Source: Tanypteryx hageni (Eukaryota; Arthropoda; Insecta; Odonata; Petaluridae). From it: a stretch of 64,000 nucleotides of DNA. The stretch is from NCBI GenBank assembly GCA_028673005.1, contig CM054117.1, forward strand, positions 49,073,370 through 49,137,369. The letters run 5' to 3'. Position 1 is the first letter of the stretch; each line of letters begins with the position of its first letter. The translations under genes and the position numbers were made by a program. A model generated the notes under the pieces. That model did no database searches. It was not told the origin of the DNA and worked only from the letters and a program-made list of their open reading frames with translations. Shown here piece by piece: positions 27,301 to 37,078 of this stretch.

Positions 27301-30300
27301 TAGTATATTTCTGACAAAAGAGTAGTCATTTTCAATAAAATCTAACAAGAATATCCCAATTTATGTCCAACTTAGAATACCGTATTTAACCAAATCCAAG
27401 AAAACTCCCTTTTAGCACTGTCAAAACAGAAAAAAGATTTTATAACCCAATTTCTCACTGAACATATTTGGTGTATATTTCAAACACACATATTCAGTAA
27501 CAGTATACTAGTATGTTTATTAATTGAAATGGTTTGTTACAAATTTTTGCTTGAGAAAAAAAATTTTTGATGTATTTTTTAAAATAAATACTACATTAAT
27601 TGAAATCTGGATTGTATGTTTGCAATGAAAAATTTCAGTAGATACAATTATTTTATTTTGTTTCTTTTGTTAAAAAACATTGATAAAATGCATAACCATA
27701 CTTTCTATGGTTCTACGACAACTCGTCACGATCAGTTCATCACAGGTCAATTTGTTACACGAAAAATTCATTGCAAAATAACATCACACGACTATAGTTG
27801 GGAACATGAATGCAGGCGGGTGAGTCGAGATCACTGTGCAGAGAGGGAGAGAGAGAGAGAAATACTCATTACATTGCTGCCAAGCTGCCAGCCTGCATAA
27901 GCTTATGCTCGGAAAACAATGCATGATGCACAAAGTCCTATGCCGCTATGCCATAAGCGCTCGCCATTTGCTCTTGACAGCTGGAAACACTTTAACCAAC
28001 TTTTTGTGTTGCTTCGTCTGAATGCGCCGACTCAATTTTGAACTATTGGTACATTTTATATACTATTTCTCTTGCTTGTTTGTGCAAAACCTTGCATTTA
28101 CTTCCTTCACCCTCCATTTTTGAACACCAAAAGGTGGTACTATTTAAATCGCAATCATAAAACAAGCAAATAAACACAGAAATCATGCTGCTAATGTATG
28201 TTCCGCACACCAAGAACCGCTGTAACTGACTGACGCTGATTGGCCAAGCAAAGGAGCGAGAGAAACCACGTGACATTCCTTGCCTTTCACATACAGTTGC
28301 CACCCACCTTCGTTCGTGCTCTCAACTATAACTCATCGCACATCAATTCATCACTCGAAAAATTCATTGTGAGACAATTTGGACAATAACTGGTATACAG
28401 CAGGGGGAGACACTTTTCTACAACAAGATTTTTCTTTATATTGTGATAATAGCAGAATGAATCGGTTTATTTGCAAATTACACAAGGCGAGGCACATTAG
28501 ATGGTGCATGGCAAGAGGTGACTCCCAAACTAATAAGTGTATCCCCCTGCAGTAAGCCAGTTATGGTGTCTCACCTTCCAATTTGTCTCGCAGCAAATAT
28601 GTCTCACGACGAATTTGTCCAGCAATGAATTGATGCGCAATGCAGTGACACATGATGAGTTTGTCATGTAATGAACTGACACGCAATGAATTGACTGTGA
28701 TGTATTGACGGTATACCACTTCATACTTGAATTTAAGATGGCCCTCGATAATTGCGAGCTGAACTTTGGAAAAAAACCTCATCTTGGATTCAGGTAAATA
28801 CAGTACATCTCGTGTGGTTTTTGAAAGGTCTTCCATGAAAAAATCGTCGTATCAACCAAAGTAAACAAGATGTGCTATAATTACATAAATATGCTTAATT
28901 TCCTTTTGCGCACCTAGCATTTTGCAAGTGAAAATAAATGGATTGTTTAAAAGGAAGGACTGAGTGTGGTATTATAATCCTGCTGAGCATCTGGCAGTGG
29001 ATGAAGTCATTGTGCTTTTCAAAGGGAGAGTAATTTTTAGACAATATACTCCAAAAAAGCATCAATGCTTCGGAATAAAAATTTACAGTGTGACAAGACC
29101 AGGTATACTCATGACATGAAAGTTTACCTAGGGAAAGAACGACTGAATGCAACGCAAGACCATGACTGCAACTCACACAACCATGAGAGAACTTACCAGG
29201 AGAGTGGAAGGGGTTGGTCATAAATTGTATATGGACAACTTCTTCTCCTCTCTTATTCTTTTTGATGACCTCAAGACAAAAAACATAATCTCCTGTGACA
29301 CTGTTAGAACAAATCACAAAGGCACATCATGGGATTACGACAGCAAGACATTGAAAATAAAACGAGGTGACTTAAGAGTACGAGTAAGGAATGACTTGAC
29401 AACCATGGTGTGGAAGGATAAAAGAGAAGTATTCATGCTGACAAATATCTATGATCCACCAGGGGAGGGAAATTTCTGTGATGAGTGGGGAAACGCTCTA
29501 AGTCCAGCTATAGTCGAAGAATATAATCGGCACATGGGGTAAGTGGACAAGGGGGATAGGATGGCGACTAGCTACGAGGTCAGCCGCCATAGTTGGAAGT
29601 GGACAAAGAAGCTCTTCTTCCACCCCCTCAATGTCATGGTCCTCAATTGTTACGTTCCTGACATCATCTGGAAGGCAGATGACGCATTGAGAGTTTCGTC
29701 TCACTCTAGTACAGAATCTCATCCATGAAGGGCATCAGCTCTTCCCGCTGTTATTCCCCAAAGCGGAAGACCGAGCAGCACAAGCGGGACACAATTGCGT
29801 TGCTATGAGGCCAAAGAGTATAAACACTTGCCCATAAAGGGAAATCGCCTTCGCTGCTGTGTGTGCTCTGAGAGGGGACAATTTACTAGGACAGTGTTGA
29901 AGTGCAGAATATATGATGTAGAGCTATGTATATTTTCGTGCTTCGAGGAGCACCACACCAAAACAGTATTGTAAAAGTTGTATGTAGAATTCTGTGTAAA
30001 ATGTATGAAAAAGTTGGTTTAGTTGTTTTATGATATTTTGTACTTTATATAAGAAATTTACTTAAAATTTGGGTTGTTTTCTTTTCTTTTATTATAAAGG
30101 ATGTATACCCATTATTACCCAAACAATTTTGCTGAATATTAATTTTTTTACTAATTTATCTCTCATAGTTCAGGAAATACAAGGTTTTATCTAATCGAAA
30201 GCAAGAAAAATTTTAATAGCCAAAAATAAGTCCAGCAGTGAGACTCCCCGTAGGGACATTTAAATCTGGGGTTTAAATATTAACTTTGTACTCTATTTTA

Positions 30301-33300
30301 ACCCTTTATTTAACAAAATTTTAAATATTAATATTTATTGATAAATATTTTTCTTATAGTTCACCTGGCCTTTAGAAATGTACCCTGGCTGTTAAAATTA
30401 ATAAAAACATATTCCATTGTTAGATATCGTCATTAACACTTTTGGGTACTTATAAGTACCATCAGCACTTTAGATCCTAAAATCACTGTACATTTTTATC
30501 ATTTTCATATTTACTGTAACAGGTAGGAGGGATATAAAAGGAAAATACACTAAAATAGAAACACTAATCATAAAATATATTTATTTGTGGTATTAGTTAA
30601 ATTTTTTTTCTAATATACACAAAACCTTGCATTAGCATCTTACTGAAATTTATGAAATGGAGACTATCACACAATATATATTTATATACAATATATTGAA
30701 TAGAAATACTGCAAAATGCACAAGAACAAGAATATTTACTTATACCTATGCATATACAGTATTTAGAGAGAGAGATAAAATGCTAATGTATAGTTAGCCC
30801 TTTGATTTTGTTTATTTTTCAGAAGAAATAAATAAATAGTATTAATTACAATAATAGTTGTATTTAATACAATATTAACTCCTATATATTGTATACACTT
30901 CTTTCAAGACGATAATTAGTAAGGACTAAGAAAATTAGCTAAAAAAGAAAATAAAACAAATGTTTTCAACAATAAAACAACAATATGAGCAATAATTATT
31001 AGTATAGCATTATGAAACCGCTTATATATATTTCAACGAAAAATACAGGAAAGCGATAAGTACTTAATTTACAAATAAAAAAAAGCAGAAAACCGTATAA
31101 TTATGTGGTTAAGTCCGTAAGTGCTGACAGTACTTATAAGTCCAAAGATTTTTAATCTATAAAAAACCGAAACAATAACAAATGATTAGTTAATTACGAC
31201 TTATAATCAATATTTACACTTCTTAAAATGACAAAAAAAATCCAAAATGCCTACCTTGAAGACTTTCTGTTGAATAACGGTAAATTCCAACCGATGTCAA
31301 TTACTGAGCACGGTAATGGCTATTGATAAACCATTTGGTAGCAAAATAATAGTGTTACAGAAATGCTGACATCTACTGGTAGTGAAAAAAAAAATAAATG
31401 AAACCCTATAATTATCACCCTCAAAAATTCAAAAATATTGAAAGTATATACACTCAAAGATAGTGGTACTAAAAAGTACCGTTGGTACATAAAGGGATAA
31501 GACAATCCCTAATTTTGTTACAAAATTTTTGGACAAACCTCGTGTTCCTTTTGGATTAATATGGTAATTCATCAAGAATGTCTCTGCCTCGCATACATAT
31601 GCCCATGCTGCCTTGTATTTATGTGCCCATGAAGTGTGCAACTTTCCTTTTTTGCAGTACTTTGTTTGTAGCAATCAAAAAAGATAACATTTGAAAAAAA
31701 AAGATAAATAAAAAGTATACATATTGGGTCAAAGGTACCACATTCTCAGTTAAATAGTGGGAGGTTTTATAGAATGTGTCTAGTCTCCTCTCCTAAAATC
31801 TACGTTATAACGAAGGAGCACTCTATTAGAAAAGTGGTTAAAAGTTTTCCAATAGAATATGTAATTAACATACTACATAAACATATGAAGTTACCACAGT
31901 ATAAGAGGGGGAATATTCCCATCAATGTTTTACAACTCACACCAACAGTTGCCAAAGAATTTATTTTACACAATTTAAAAATAGAGAAATTGTTCAAATG
32001 ATACGCACCTCTTTGAAATGTGTACAAAGCCATAGCCAAGAATATTGTAAGCAATGCAGCGCGTCTTTTCCCACTTCTATACCTTATAACAGTCTTCCAT
32101 AAGTCTATCACATGACGCCAATCAAATAATTTCCAAAAACATCCTTTGTTTGGTTCAGATTTGACAGAATCTTTGTCAAGGTGGTTAATTTTTTCACTTT
32201 CTTTAGAAACTGTGAAACTTGGTTCATCTCCTCCTGAATCAAGGAGTGCAGAACCTTTAGGCTCTTCCTTCTCATGCTTCATTTGTTGCAAGGGAAATGA
32301 AAATATTTTAATAAGAATTTCAATACAAAATTCAATAAGACTTAATATGTAAAATGTGACTATATCACTTTCTTTCTCATATCATATTAGTCATAAATAA
32401 TCTTGGGTAATACAAAAATAATTTGTTCAGGTGTGTACAAAATGGTTACTGAAAAAATTAAACATTCAAAACATTAAAAAATCAATTATTTCAAAGATGT
32501 TGCAATATCTCATGCAATAATAATCATGGAATTAAGTGAATGAAGACTCAGATTGAGTATATTATTGCAACAGCTTGCCTAGTAGATGAGTTTACAGGAA
32601 CATTCTTCATAAAATTTGGTATTTTACATTAAGAAATGGCCTAGAAGTATAAATTATAAGTAACAATAAAATAAATTTTGATTAGGCAAATAAGATTCAC
32701 ATTCAACCTATGAATTAAAATAGATCAGCTTGCATAATCACAATAATTAAAATCTTCTAATTGTTTTTTACAACACAATAAATATCTAAAGTACTTTTTA
32801 AAGGAACATTTGCTATTAAATGAGCTATTTAAATTTAAGCTGCTTAACAGAACTCAATGTTGGAATAAATTTTCAGTTAATATTCTTTAACTATTCAAAA
32901 TTATTCATTGTTTACCATATGGCCAGACTAGCAATAGATTTTTATGAGTTAATTACTTTAAAGTATTTTAAAAGAATTAATGTAGTACTATTAACTACAG
33001 TAAATCCTTAAAAATCCAACTTAGTCTAACCTTATGATTATCTTATATTTTTAAGCTCTAGAAATTCATCTCAACTCCTAAAAAGAGAATCAATAGGCCA
33101 TATCTGTGATTAAATGCATAGTCAATGATATGCCAAAAAACTACAGCTTTCAATTTAACTGTTGACTTTATATCATGAAAGGTTTATGTTGATCTCCAAT
33201 TCCAATAAATAAAGTTACCTTTAAAGTGTTCATCATCCATTTATAGTTGGAGAACTTCTAATTCCAATTAAACAATGTTTTCAACCAATCATAATTTAAC

Positions 33301-35084
33301 AACTCTTTTGGTGGCTATAGCATAAAAATATCATTAATTTGATCATCTGAAAATCTTTTAGATTCACAATCAACTCACTGCTATGGATTCTGACCTAGGT
33401 CCAATTCTAGCAGTTTTCCATTCCAATCTAATGGCAGTATAGATGATTGCAGCTAAAAGCATGCCTGCATTCAGTGAAAATAAGGCTGCAAATGAACGGT
33501 TCCAGATTTTGAAAAGATAAGCCCCCAGGGCCACCCCAGTTGGCATGGTTAACAAGTATACAGCATCCAGAATTGCTACACGCCAAGTGCGATCTTTGGG
33601 TGTAGTAACATCAGATAAATAGCTGACACAAAAAAGAAAACAAACTTTTACCAATTGCTTAATTTTCTTCTTGAAAACTTTTTAGCTATTTTCCTAAGAA
33701 ATTTTTGCATTGAATGCTAGAAAAAGATAATAAGACATGTTAAATGGCTTTTTTAATTCTCAAGATGCTAATTCAAAATAAATTTATTTTACCCTTAAGC
33801 TGAAATTAAATCAAACACCAAATTCCACACTGCTTCTTTGATAATTATATAATTAAGTACAAGATATAATGATAAAATGTGTATTACAGGCTGGATAAAT
33901 CTCTCCAAAAAGTTGTTGGGACTAGCACCTAAATTAGTGCTTTAATTCTGAATAAATCTATTTCCCATTGACTTGTTAAATTAAAGGTACAATTTTTTTA
34001 ACCAAACCTCACTCCTGTAGAAAAATAACCTAGAATATTTTGGCAATTTTGGTTGATAAAAATACTTAGAAAAGTTATCTTAAAAATGCAAGTTCTATCA
34101 AGCACATTCAACATTAAAACACACCTCAACATTAAAGCCAAAACTTTTTAAAATCGAATTTGGAATATAGAGCAAGAGACTTCAAAATCCAAAATAATCT
34201 GACATTTTTGGCAGTGTTATTTATTTATTTATTTCATGCGGCCCCTAAACAGCCGTAATCGGCCTTTTGCAAGGGGCTCATTAACATAATAACAAGGACG
34301 ATTACAAACATCCATGCCCTAGGTGAAGAAAAACCCACCTAGGCGGGATTCGAACCCGCGACCTTCGGATTGGCAGGCGAGGACGTTACCCCGCCACCAC
34401 CGAGGCCGGTTATAAACTTTATATCCAATAAGTAAATACACTTACAGGTATATTGCATTACACAGTAATAAAGAATTGTAAAATATTGTCTCTTAGTAGA
34501 CTAAAGAGCTTGGGGTTAAAAACAATATAAGCAAATAAAATGGTAAAGAACTTAGTTATAAAAGACATGGATGATGGGCAATCAAAAAACGGAAACAACC
34601 AGAAAGTTAAACAACAATGAATAAAATAAGACTATAAAGTAGATAAAGAATAAATAAATAATAATAAAGAAAGTAAGAGCAAAAAGGTAGTATAGGAACA
34701 GAAATTTGTTTTAGACTAATTATTTTCAAATTATTAACCTAAGAGATTAGAATGTTAATGCTAAGAAAAATATTGACAATGAGAAATATTTTACCTAAAG
34801 CAACCTAAAAATATTGCAACATCGGCACCAGTAATAGCTGATGGAAGTGTTGCTGAGTACAGTATGGTATAAAGAGGCCAATCAATACCCCCAGTCCATT
34901 CAGATGAATTGACAACCACCATTACAGAATAATAAAATTTTCCAGCAAGTCCAAGAAGAAGAGGAGCTTTCCGTCCAACTGCATCACTCCAAGAACCAAG
35001 GACTAATGCCAGCAATACAGTCGCAGCATTACCAGCAATACTATTGTACTGGAAAAATTCTGAAACCAGTGACTGAACTACAAC
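18240..35084 (-). CDS. SLC46-family (proton-coupled folate transporter-like) membrane transporter, 5' end unresolved
   Basis: Seven exons join with matching phases: 35084-34795, 33622-33379, 32276-32009, 24166-24065, 19277-19056, 18707-18551 and 18333-18240. The total is 1377 bp, exactly 458 codons plus TGA. The product is a major facilitator superfamily protein. MFS motif A reads GSWSDAVGRK between TM2 and TM3; SYLSDVTTPKDRTWRVAI leads into TM5; a charged cytoplasmic loop separates the halves; LYTFQRDERTMSYLYTQK links TM7 and TM8; SERGRVFAVLSSADNAVPM is the typical SLC46 segment before TM12. Family members move folate, antifolates or small muropeptide/nucleotide ligands with protons across plasma or endolysosomal membranes; the substrate here cannot be told. 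TM1 and the start codon are missing from this model. Introns of 1.2, 1.1, 7.8, 4.8, 0.35 and 0.2 kb are rich in transposons. Confidence 0.9.
18551..18707 (-). CDS. SLC46-like exon: TM11-TM12
   Basis: Acceptor TTCTTTTCTAG and donor GTGTT|GTAAGT. Encodes RVFAVLSSADNAVPMFSG, AMYSQLYKATLQTFPAS and the last helix. Reading through the donor would hit TAA at once; using the donor adds 31 codons from the final exon. Confidence 0.9.
19056..19277 (-). CDS. SLC46-like exon: TM8-TM11
   Basis: Acceptor TCTTTTTTCAG and donor GAGAGG G|GTGAGT. Encodes TLLGLPLLSRKFGLRD, Ala/Leu-rich helices with LSAVPDLFYLGAVFAAFG, and RSMTSKLVPPSER. Both boundaries are phase 1. Confidence 0.92.
19590..20440 (+). repeat. Interspersed repeat with two internal units of about 220-245 bp
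   Basis: Intronic. GACAACAATCTGAGCTCAAG at about 19770 recurs as GACAACAACATGAGCTCGAG near 19994, and a phrase ending AAAAGCCTGCAC recurs at about 19963 and 20210. Parts of the second unit (TCCATGTTATCTTACAAAGA, then TCTAACTCTGGACTTTTTT) recur diverged near 57600-57660. It starts near TTGCCCGTCAAAAATGATGG and ends near CAACGGGCGTACAACATAGC. The class is unknown; internal tandem units suggest a Helitron-like or other non-autonomous element. Confidence 0.6.
21130..21172 (+). ncRNA. Hammerhead ribozyme-like motif, possible Penelope-like element remnant
   Basis: Compact type I layout by eye. Stem I is GCTA/TAGT (21130-21133 with 21169-21172). Box CTGATGA is 21134-21140. Stem II is GAGAGC-ATT-GCTCTC (21142-21156). 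Box GAAA is 21157-21160. Stem III is two base pairs with loop ACGT, and the expected cleavage site follows T21168. The defect is an extra T at 21141 before stem II. Short-stem-III type I hammerheads are known from terminal repeats of Penelope-like retroelements. No reverse transcriptase remains here. Confidence 0.45.
21245..21618 (+). repeat. Five dispersed 34-35-bp motifs, AGGTCCCTG...AAACCT
   Basis: Motifs at 21245-21278, 21301-21334, 21423-21457, 21481-21514 and 21585-21618. All start (A/G)GGTCCCTG(T/G)C and four of five end AAACCT, with constant length but diverged interiors. Spacing alternates short and long (56, 122, 58 and 104 bp). Intervening DNA is GT-rich. The ends are mutually complementary (AGGT/ACCT). 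Confidence 0.75.
21619..22249. other. Intron sequence, nothing recognised
   Basis: AT-rich intron of the SLC46-like gene with no recognised repeat ends or coding block. Confidence 0.4.
22250..22596. mobile_element. Partial TA-flanked MITE, related to 27380-28803
   Basis: The right end CTTGGATTCGGGTAAATACAG is followed by TA (22597-22598). The interior matches 27460-27709 well (for example AATTTCAGTAGATA and ACAAATTTTTG). The left terminal repeat was not found. This copy lacks the roughly 1-kb nested insertion present in the other one. Confidence 0.7.
22599..24064. other. Intron sequence, nothing recognised
   Basis: Contains AATCCATCCAGCGGTTTAGG-type phrasing near 22690 and GCTGAACAGATGGACGGAG near 23680, which look like fragments of interspersed repeats. 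A run of ten G lies near 23535 and a GCATGC-rich stretch near 23755. No exon is seen. Confidence 0.4.
24065..24166 (-). CDS. SLC46-like exon: TM7-TM8 link
   Basis: Acceptor TTTTATTTTCAG and donor CACTG|GTATGT. G from the previous exon plus AT gives Asp, then ERTMSYLYTQKVFNWDVQ and FSNFRTMQSSLYVT. The D-x-x-x-x-YLYT-x-x-x-F-x-W pattern is characteristic of the family and is too short to be found as an open frame on its own. It is 7.8 kb from the preceding exon. Confidence 0.88.
24388..24467 (+). repeat. Possible tRNA-derived SINE head fragment
   Basis: GGTTCGACTCC at about 24451-24461 is an exact RNA polymerase III B-box match. TTGGCATCACGTTTGG about 60 bases upstream could be a decayed A box. 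There is no full cloverleaf or poly-A tail. Lies in the intron upstream of the exon at 24166. Confidence 0.35.
24468..26159. other. Intron sequence, nothing recognised
   Basis: AT-rich with simple TAATAATAA stretches near 25680-25760. Confidence 0.45.
26160..26360 (+). repeat. Purine-rich (GA) tract
   Basis: About 200 bp of irregular GAGAGA, GGGAGA and GGAGGA words on the plus strand, similar in style to 5890-6400. Low-complexity frames over it are not genes. Confidence 0.75.
26953..27165. mobile_element. hAT-type MITE with imperfect 8-bp target duplication
   Basis: Ends CAGGGGTCTCCAAAC and GTTTGGAGAGCCCTG are inverted repeats. Flanks ATCTAACT and ACCTAACC agree at 6 of 8 positions. 213 bp, non-coding, intronic. 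Confidence 0.88.
27380..28803. mobile_element. TA-flanked MITE, 1.4 kb, carrying a nested insertion
   Basis: Left end CCGTATTTAACCAAATCCAAG and right end CTTGGATTCAGGTAAATACAG are inverted repeats, with TA on both sides (27378-27379 and 28804-28805). Compared with the related copy ending at 22596, about 1 kb is inserted in the middle. TA target and end style suggest the Tc1/mariner/pogo superfamily; no transposase remains. Confidence 0.8.
27714..28733. mobile_element. Nested insertion with arrays of 15-16-bp repeats
   Basis: Present in the 27.4-kb MITE but absent at the same place in its 22.3-kb relative. Near both ends, and once internally (28327-28382), it has head-to-tail arrays of a degenerate 15-16-mer of the type TCAATTCATTGCGTG or ACAAATTCGTCGTGAG. 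About seven or eight copies lie on the minus strand at 28575-28705 and about four at 27719-27780. An inner foldback pairs about 28370-28415 with 28528-28580 around GCAGGGGGA. The class is not recognised. Confidence 0.6.
28950..29974 (+). pseudogene. Broken piggyBac (PGBD4-like) transposase
   Basis: Plus-strand blocks follow piggyBac order: HLAVDEVIVLFKGRVIFRQY (first catalytic Asp), KLYMDNFFSS (second), VWKDKREVFMLTNIYDPP, then HMG-stop-VDKGDRM (fourth acidic position), KWTKKLFFHPL, and a C-terminal Cys-rich domain LRCCVCSERG with VLKCRIYDVELC, ending at TAA 29972-29974. At least two frameshifts occur around 29085-29160, a nonsense codon replaces Tyr before VDKGD, and another shift lies near 29690. 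About the N-terminal third is missing. In the 7.8-kb SLC46 intron, directly after the TA-flanked MITE. Non-functional. Confidence 0.9.
29975..30436. other. Intron sequence downstream of the piggyBac remnant
   Basis: AT-rich; may include the 3' non-coding part of the piggyBac copy, but no convincing terminal repeat was matched to it. Confidence 0.4.
30437..31151. mobile_element. piggyBac-type MITE with TTAA on both sides
   Basis: TTAA at 30433-30436 and 31152-31155. The left end reads CACTTTTGGGTACTTATAAG and the right end is its imperfect complement, CTTATAAGTCCAAAGATTT. Both have a GTGCTGA/TCAGCAC continuation inward. AT-rich interior, no coding capacity. The TTAA target is specific to the piggyBac superfamily. 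Confidence 0.8.
31156..32008. other. Intron sequence; second palindromic end and an unidentified frame
   Basis: At about 31455-31495, GGTACTAAAAAGTACC followed by GTACATAAAGGGATAA looks like another piggyBac-type end. A minus-strand frame at 31540-31670 reads KLHTSWAHKYKAAWAYVCEA and NYHINPKGTRG; it looks protein-like but I do not recognise it and see no partner exon. Confidence 0.35.
32009..32276 (-). CDS. SLC46-like exon: central cytoplasmic loop and TM7 start
   Basis: Encodes a Glu/Lys/Ser-rich loop, then FDWRHVIDLWKTVIRYRSG and the TM7 helix LLTIFLAMALYTFQR. Donor AGAG|GTGCGT leaves phase 1. The acceptor is the least certain boundary: two in-frame AAG sites at 32277 and 32271 would change the protein by only two residues. 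Confidence 0.85.
32277..33378. other. Intron, nothing recognised
   Basis: 1.1-kb AT-rich intron between the loop exon and the TM5-TM6 exon of the transporter. Confidence 0.6.
33379..33622 (-). CDS. SLC46-like exon: TM5-TM6
   Basis: Acceptor TTTTTTGTGTCAG|C and donor ATAGCA|GTGAGT. Encodes SYLSDVTTPKDRTWRVAI, two hydrophobic helices, and the start of the central loop (IGPRSESIA). Ends in phase 0. Confidence 0.9.
33623..34216. other. Intron, nothing recognised
   Basis: AT-rich intron sequence left of the SINE. Confidence 0.6.
34217..34409 (-). repeat. tRNA-derived SINE
   Basis: Read on the minus strand, a tRNA-like head (GGCCTCGGTGG, CGCCTGCCAA, then B box GGGTTCGAATCCC at 34356-34344) is followed by a body and an (A)AATAAATAAATAA tail. 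The anticodon-arm phrase CGCCTGCCA and the arm layout recall tRNA-Gly(GCC). GTTAT beside both ends could be a short target duplication. Same orientation as the host gene. Confidence 0.85.
34410..34794. other. Intron, nothing recognised
   Basis: A-rich intron sequence between the SINE and the TM2-TM4 exon. Confidence 0.5.
34795..35084 (-). CDS. SLC46-like exon: TM2-TM4, motif A
   Basis: Acceptor TTGTAG before GTT GTA GTT; donor TTTAG|GTAAAA. Encodes VVVQSLVSEFFQYNSIAG then LALVLGSWSDAVGRK and helices up to IFLGCF. Starts in phase 0 and ends in phase 2, so AG plus C of the next exon makes Ser. This is the most 5' exon I am sure of. Confidence 0.9.
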
Positions 35085-36897
35085 CTACAATTAACAGTAA
35101 AAAGTTGTTACTAACAATAAATATAAAATGAACGAAATTTTCAGTAAAGACAAATATTGGAGTCACAATCGCTACCCGAGTAATTAAAAATTAACTTTAA
35201 AAAATTAATATGAAACCAAAGGAAATTAAGAAAATATCATGATATTCACGTTTTGGTCTTCATATTGTTTCTCTTCAAGGTGAGAGCAGATGCTGGAATT
35301 AATTTTAAGATCAACACTGCATGCTTTTTCAACAAAAAATGCTTGTTCTACAACCTGCGTCACACTGAAGGCAAACATGTAAAGAAACATAACAGGCTCC
35401 ACCGTAGTCTAAAAAAGATAAAGATATCACTCATTGTAAAAACTATTCATAATTGACCATTAAAATAATTCATAGATAAAAAATGGAATGATTATTTACA
35501 GAAATTTAACGAATTTAATTCTGAATCAACCGTTAAATATGAATTTTCATAACAATAAAGTACTCGATGCTGTAAGACATTTTAAATATAAAACGTCAAA
35601 TCTTTCTATAAACGTTATAAATTACTAGAGGCAAAAGACAGGATAGATAATCCCTGTAATATATCGTATAAAACAAAGGGTAGCCTTAAGCATGATAATC
35701 ACGACCGTATATCTTATCTTTCATGGCTAAACAACGTCTTTCCCGCCGAAACCTTCGATAGCTATACAAAAATTATTATCGACTTATGTGTCACAAATAA
35801 TTAATACAATAGAGCAAATAACCATCATTTGGTTAAAATTTAACTCATAACTTGCAATAATATCTTCGAGTGTAACAAAATTTAATTTCAATACATACCT
35901 TAAACATTTTTGAAAATTTGCTGTTTCTACATAAGTAAATGCATCATGGGAGATGGTTGGCGGGAGTCTATGACCAATGTTGCATACCAAGGTACGTCTT
36001 TTATGGTTGTTTTCTTCTCTAATATTTACTTTTCTCTAGCATCTCTAACTTACGGCCTTCAACGGCTTTGCTAGCGTTAGCACACTTCGTTTCCTATTCT
36101 GCAAGCGATGTGACCTTGGCCCATTTGGCGACAGCGCAACATCTAATGAACTTTGCGCCGATTTACGGAATATATTACATAAGCTTATTTGTATTGCTTG
36201 AATGCCTGCCACTGTTTACTCTACTGACTAAATAAAAAAATGTCGTTAAGGGAATTTTTGGCATAAATTTAAAATCATTTTGAGTCGGTCATGTGACAAG
36301 ATTTGATTTGCATTTTATTTCCTAGCACATTGAGTCGGTTTCGAGGCACATTATTCTTTTCAAAGACAATTTGTAATAAAATATGATATTTTCTATTTCG
36401 CATGGAATTTCGTTCTCGAAATCAAAGTTTCTTATTCATCAAATCTTATATGCCTTATAATGTAAACATTCAATTCATGCAAAATATACTTGAATTCAAA
36501 AATCATTTATTTTCCTACGAGATTTACTCTAGTGACCGCTTTATACGTTTAAAGAAATTTCTTTAATTAATCCTAAGTTTATACCTCCGATGGTTCTAAT
36601 AAACAAGGCTAGTTACAATTTACTTGTAAAAATTAAAATCGCTATTATTTTTATAAGCTTTTAATATTTACTTTAAAGAAACTTTGGACCTATAATATAT
36701 CAAAATAGACATTCCATTATAAAGATCGTCTGCAAAAAAAATGATCACACCCCCAAAGGGAATAATGTGACTAAATAGATATATTATGCAAGTGTAAATA
36801 TGTATACATTTTATTTTGCAATGGAGGCTCTGCCCACAAACCTCTTATTCTAGCTTATGTATTTTTGTTTATGATGGTAACATAGCAGCTCATTTAC
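35085..36897. other. Upstream intron/flank; possible 5' exon and promoter zone
   Basis: No certain exon. A less AT-rich patch at 35940-36170 contains a minus-strand donor-like GCC|GTAAGT near 36055 and, on the plus strand, ATGGGAGATGG with a strong donor-like AAG|GTACGT. Either could mark a transcription start, but no downstream exon supports it. Confidence 0.25.
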
Positions 36898-36928
36898 CTG
36901 ACGCAAATTGGCACTAGTGGGATATTGA
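36898..36928 (-). CDS. Candidate short 5' exon of the SLC46-like gene
   Basis: Minus-strand acceptor-like TTTGAGGGTCTTAG followed by an open frame LICQYPTSANLRQ and donor CAG|GTAAATG in phase 0, which fits the phase-0 start of the exon at 35084. The Cys followed by LRQ and then VVVQSLV is what family members have between TM1 and TM2. The upstream partner carrying TM1 is not found. Confidence 0.35.
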
Positions 36929-36964
36929 CATATCAAATCTAAGACCCTCAAAGAAAATAAATAC

Positions 36965-37078
36965 CTTGCTTAGAAATCCTTTGATGCTGAAACTGCTGTG
37001 ATCAAATGCCATTTTTAACCATTTATTTCCAGTCCTTCCTGAATCCTGCAAATCATTATTTGGTGTTTCATCCCTCTC
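36965..37078 (-). CDS. Alternative candidate 5' exon
   Basis: Acceptor ATTTTTACAG and donor AGCAAG|GTATTT bound 38 codons in phase 0-0 (ERDETPNNDLQDSG, then KWLKMAFDHSSFSIKGFLSK). It can splice in frame to 35084, and from the 37774-37685 candidate, but is hydrophilic and does not supply TM1. It is too close to the 36928 candidate for both to be used together. Confidence 0.3.

Noticed and set aside
28895..29317. 140-codon minus-strand open frame
   Set aside because: It is the antisense of the piggyBac transposase remnant, whose domains are clear on the plus strand.
34217..34409. Functional tRNA gene on the minus strand
   Set aside because: B box is perfect, but the head runs into a SINE body with an AATAAATAA tail and the D and acceptor arms do not close properly.
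35947..35993. Plus-strand ATG with good context reading MGDGWRESMTNVAYQ and a donor-like AAG|GTACGT
   Set aside because: No further plus-strand exon or known protein start could be linked to it; noted only as part of a possible promoter zone.
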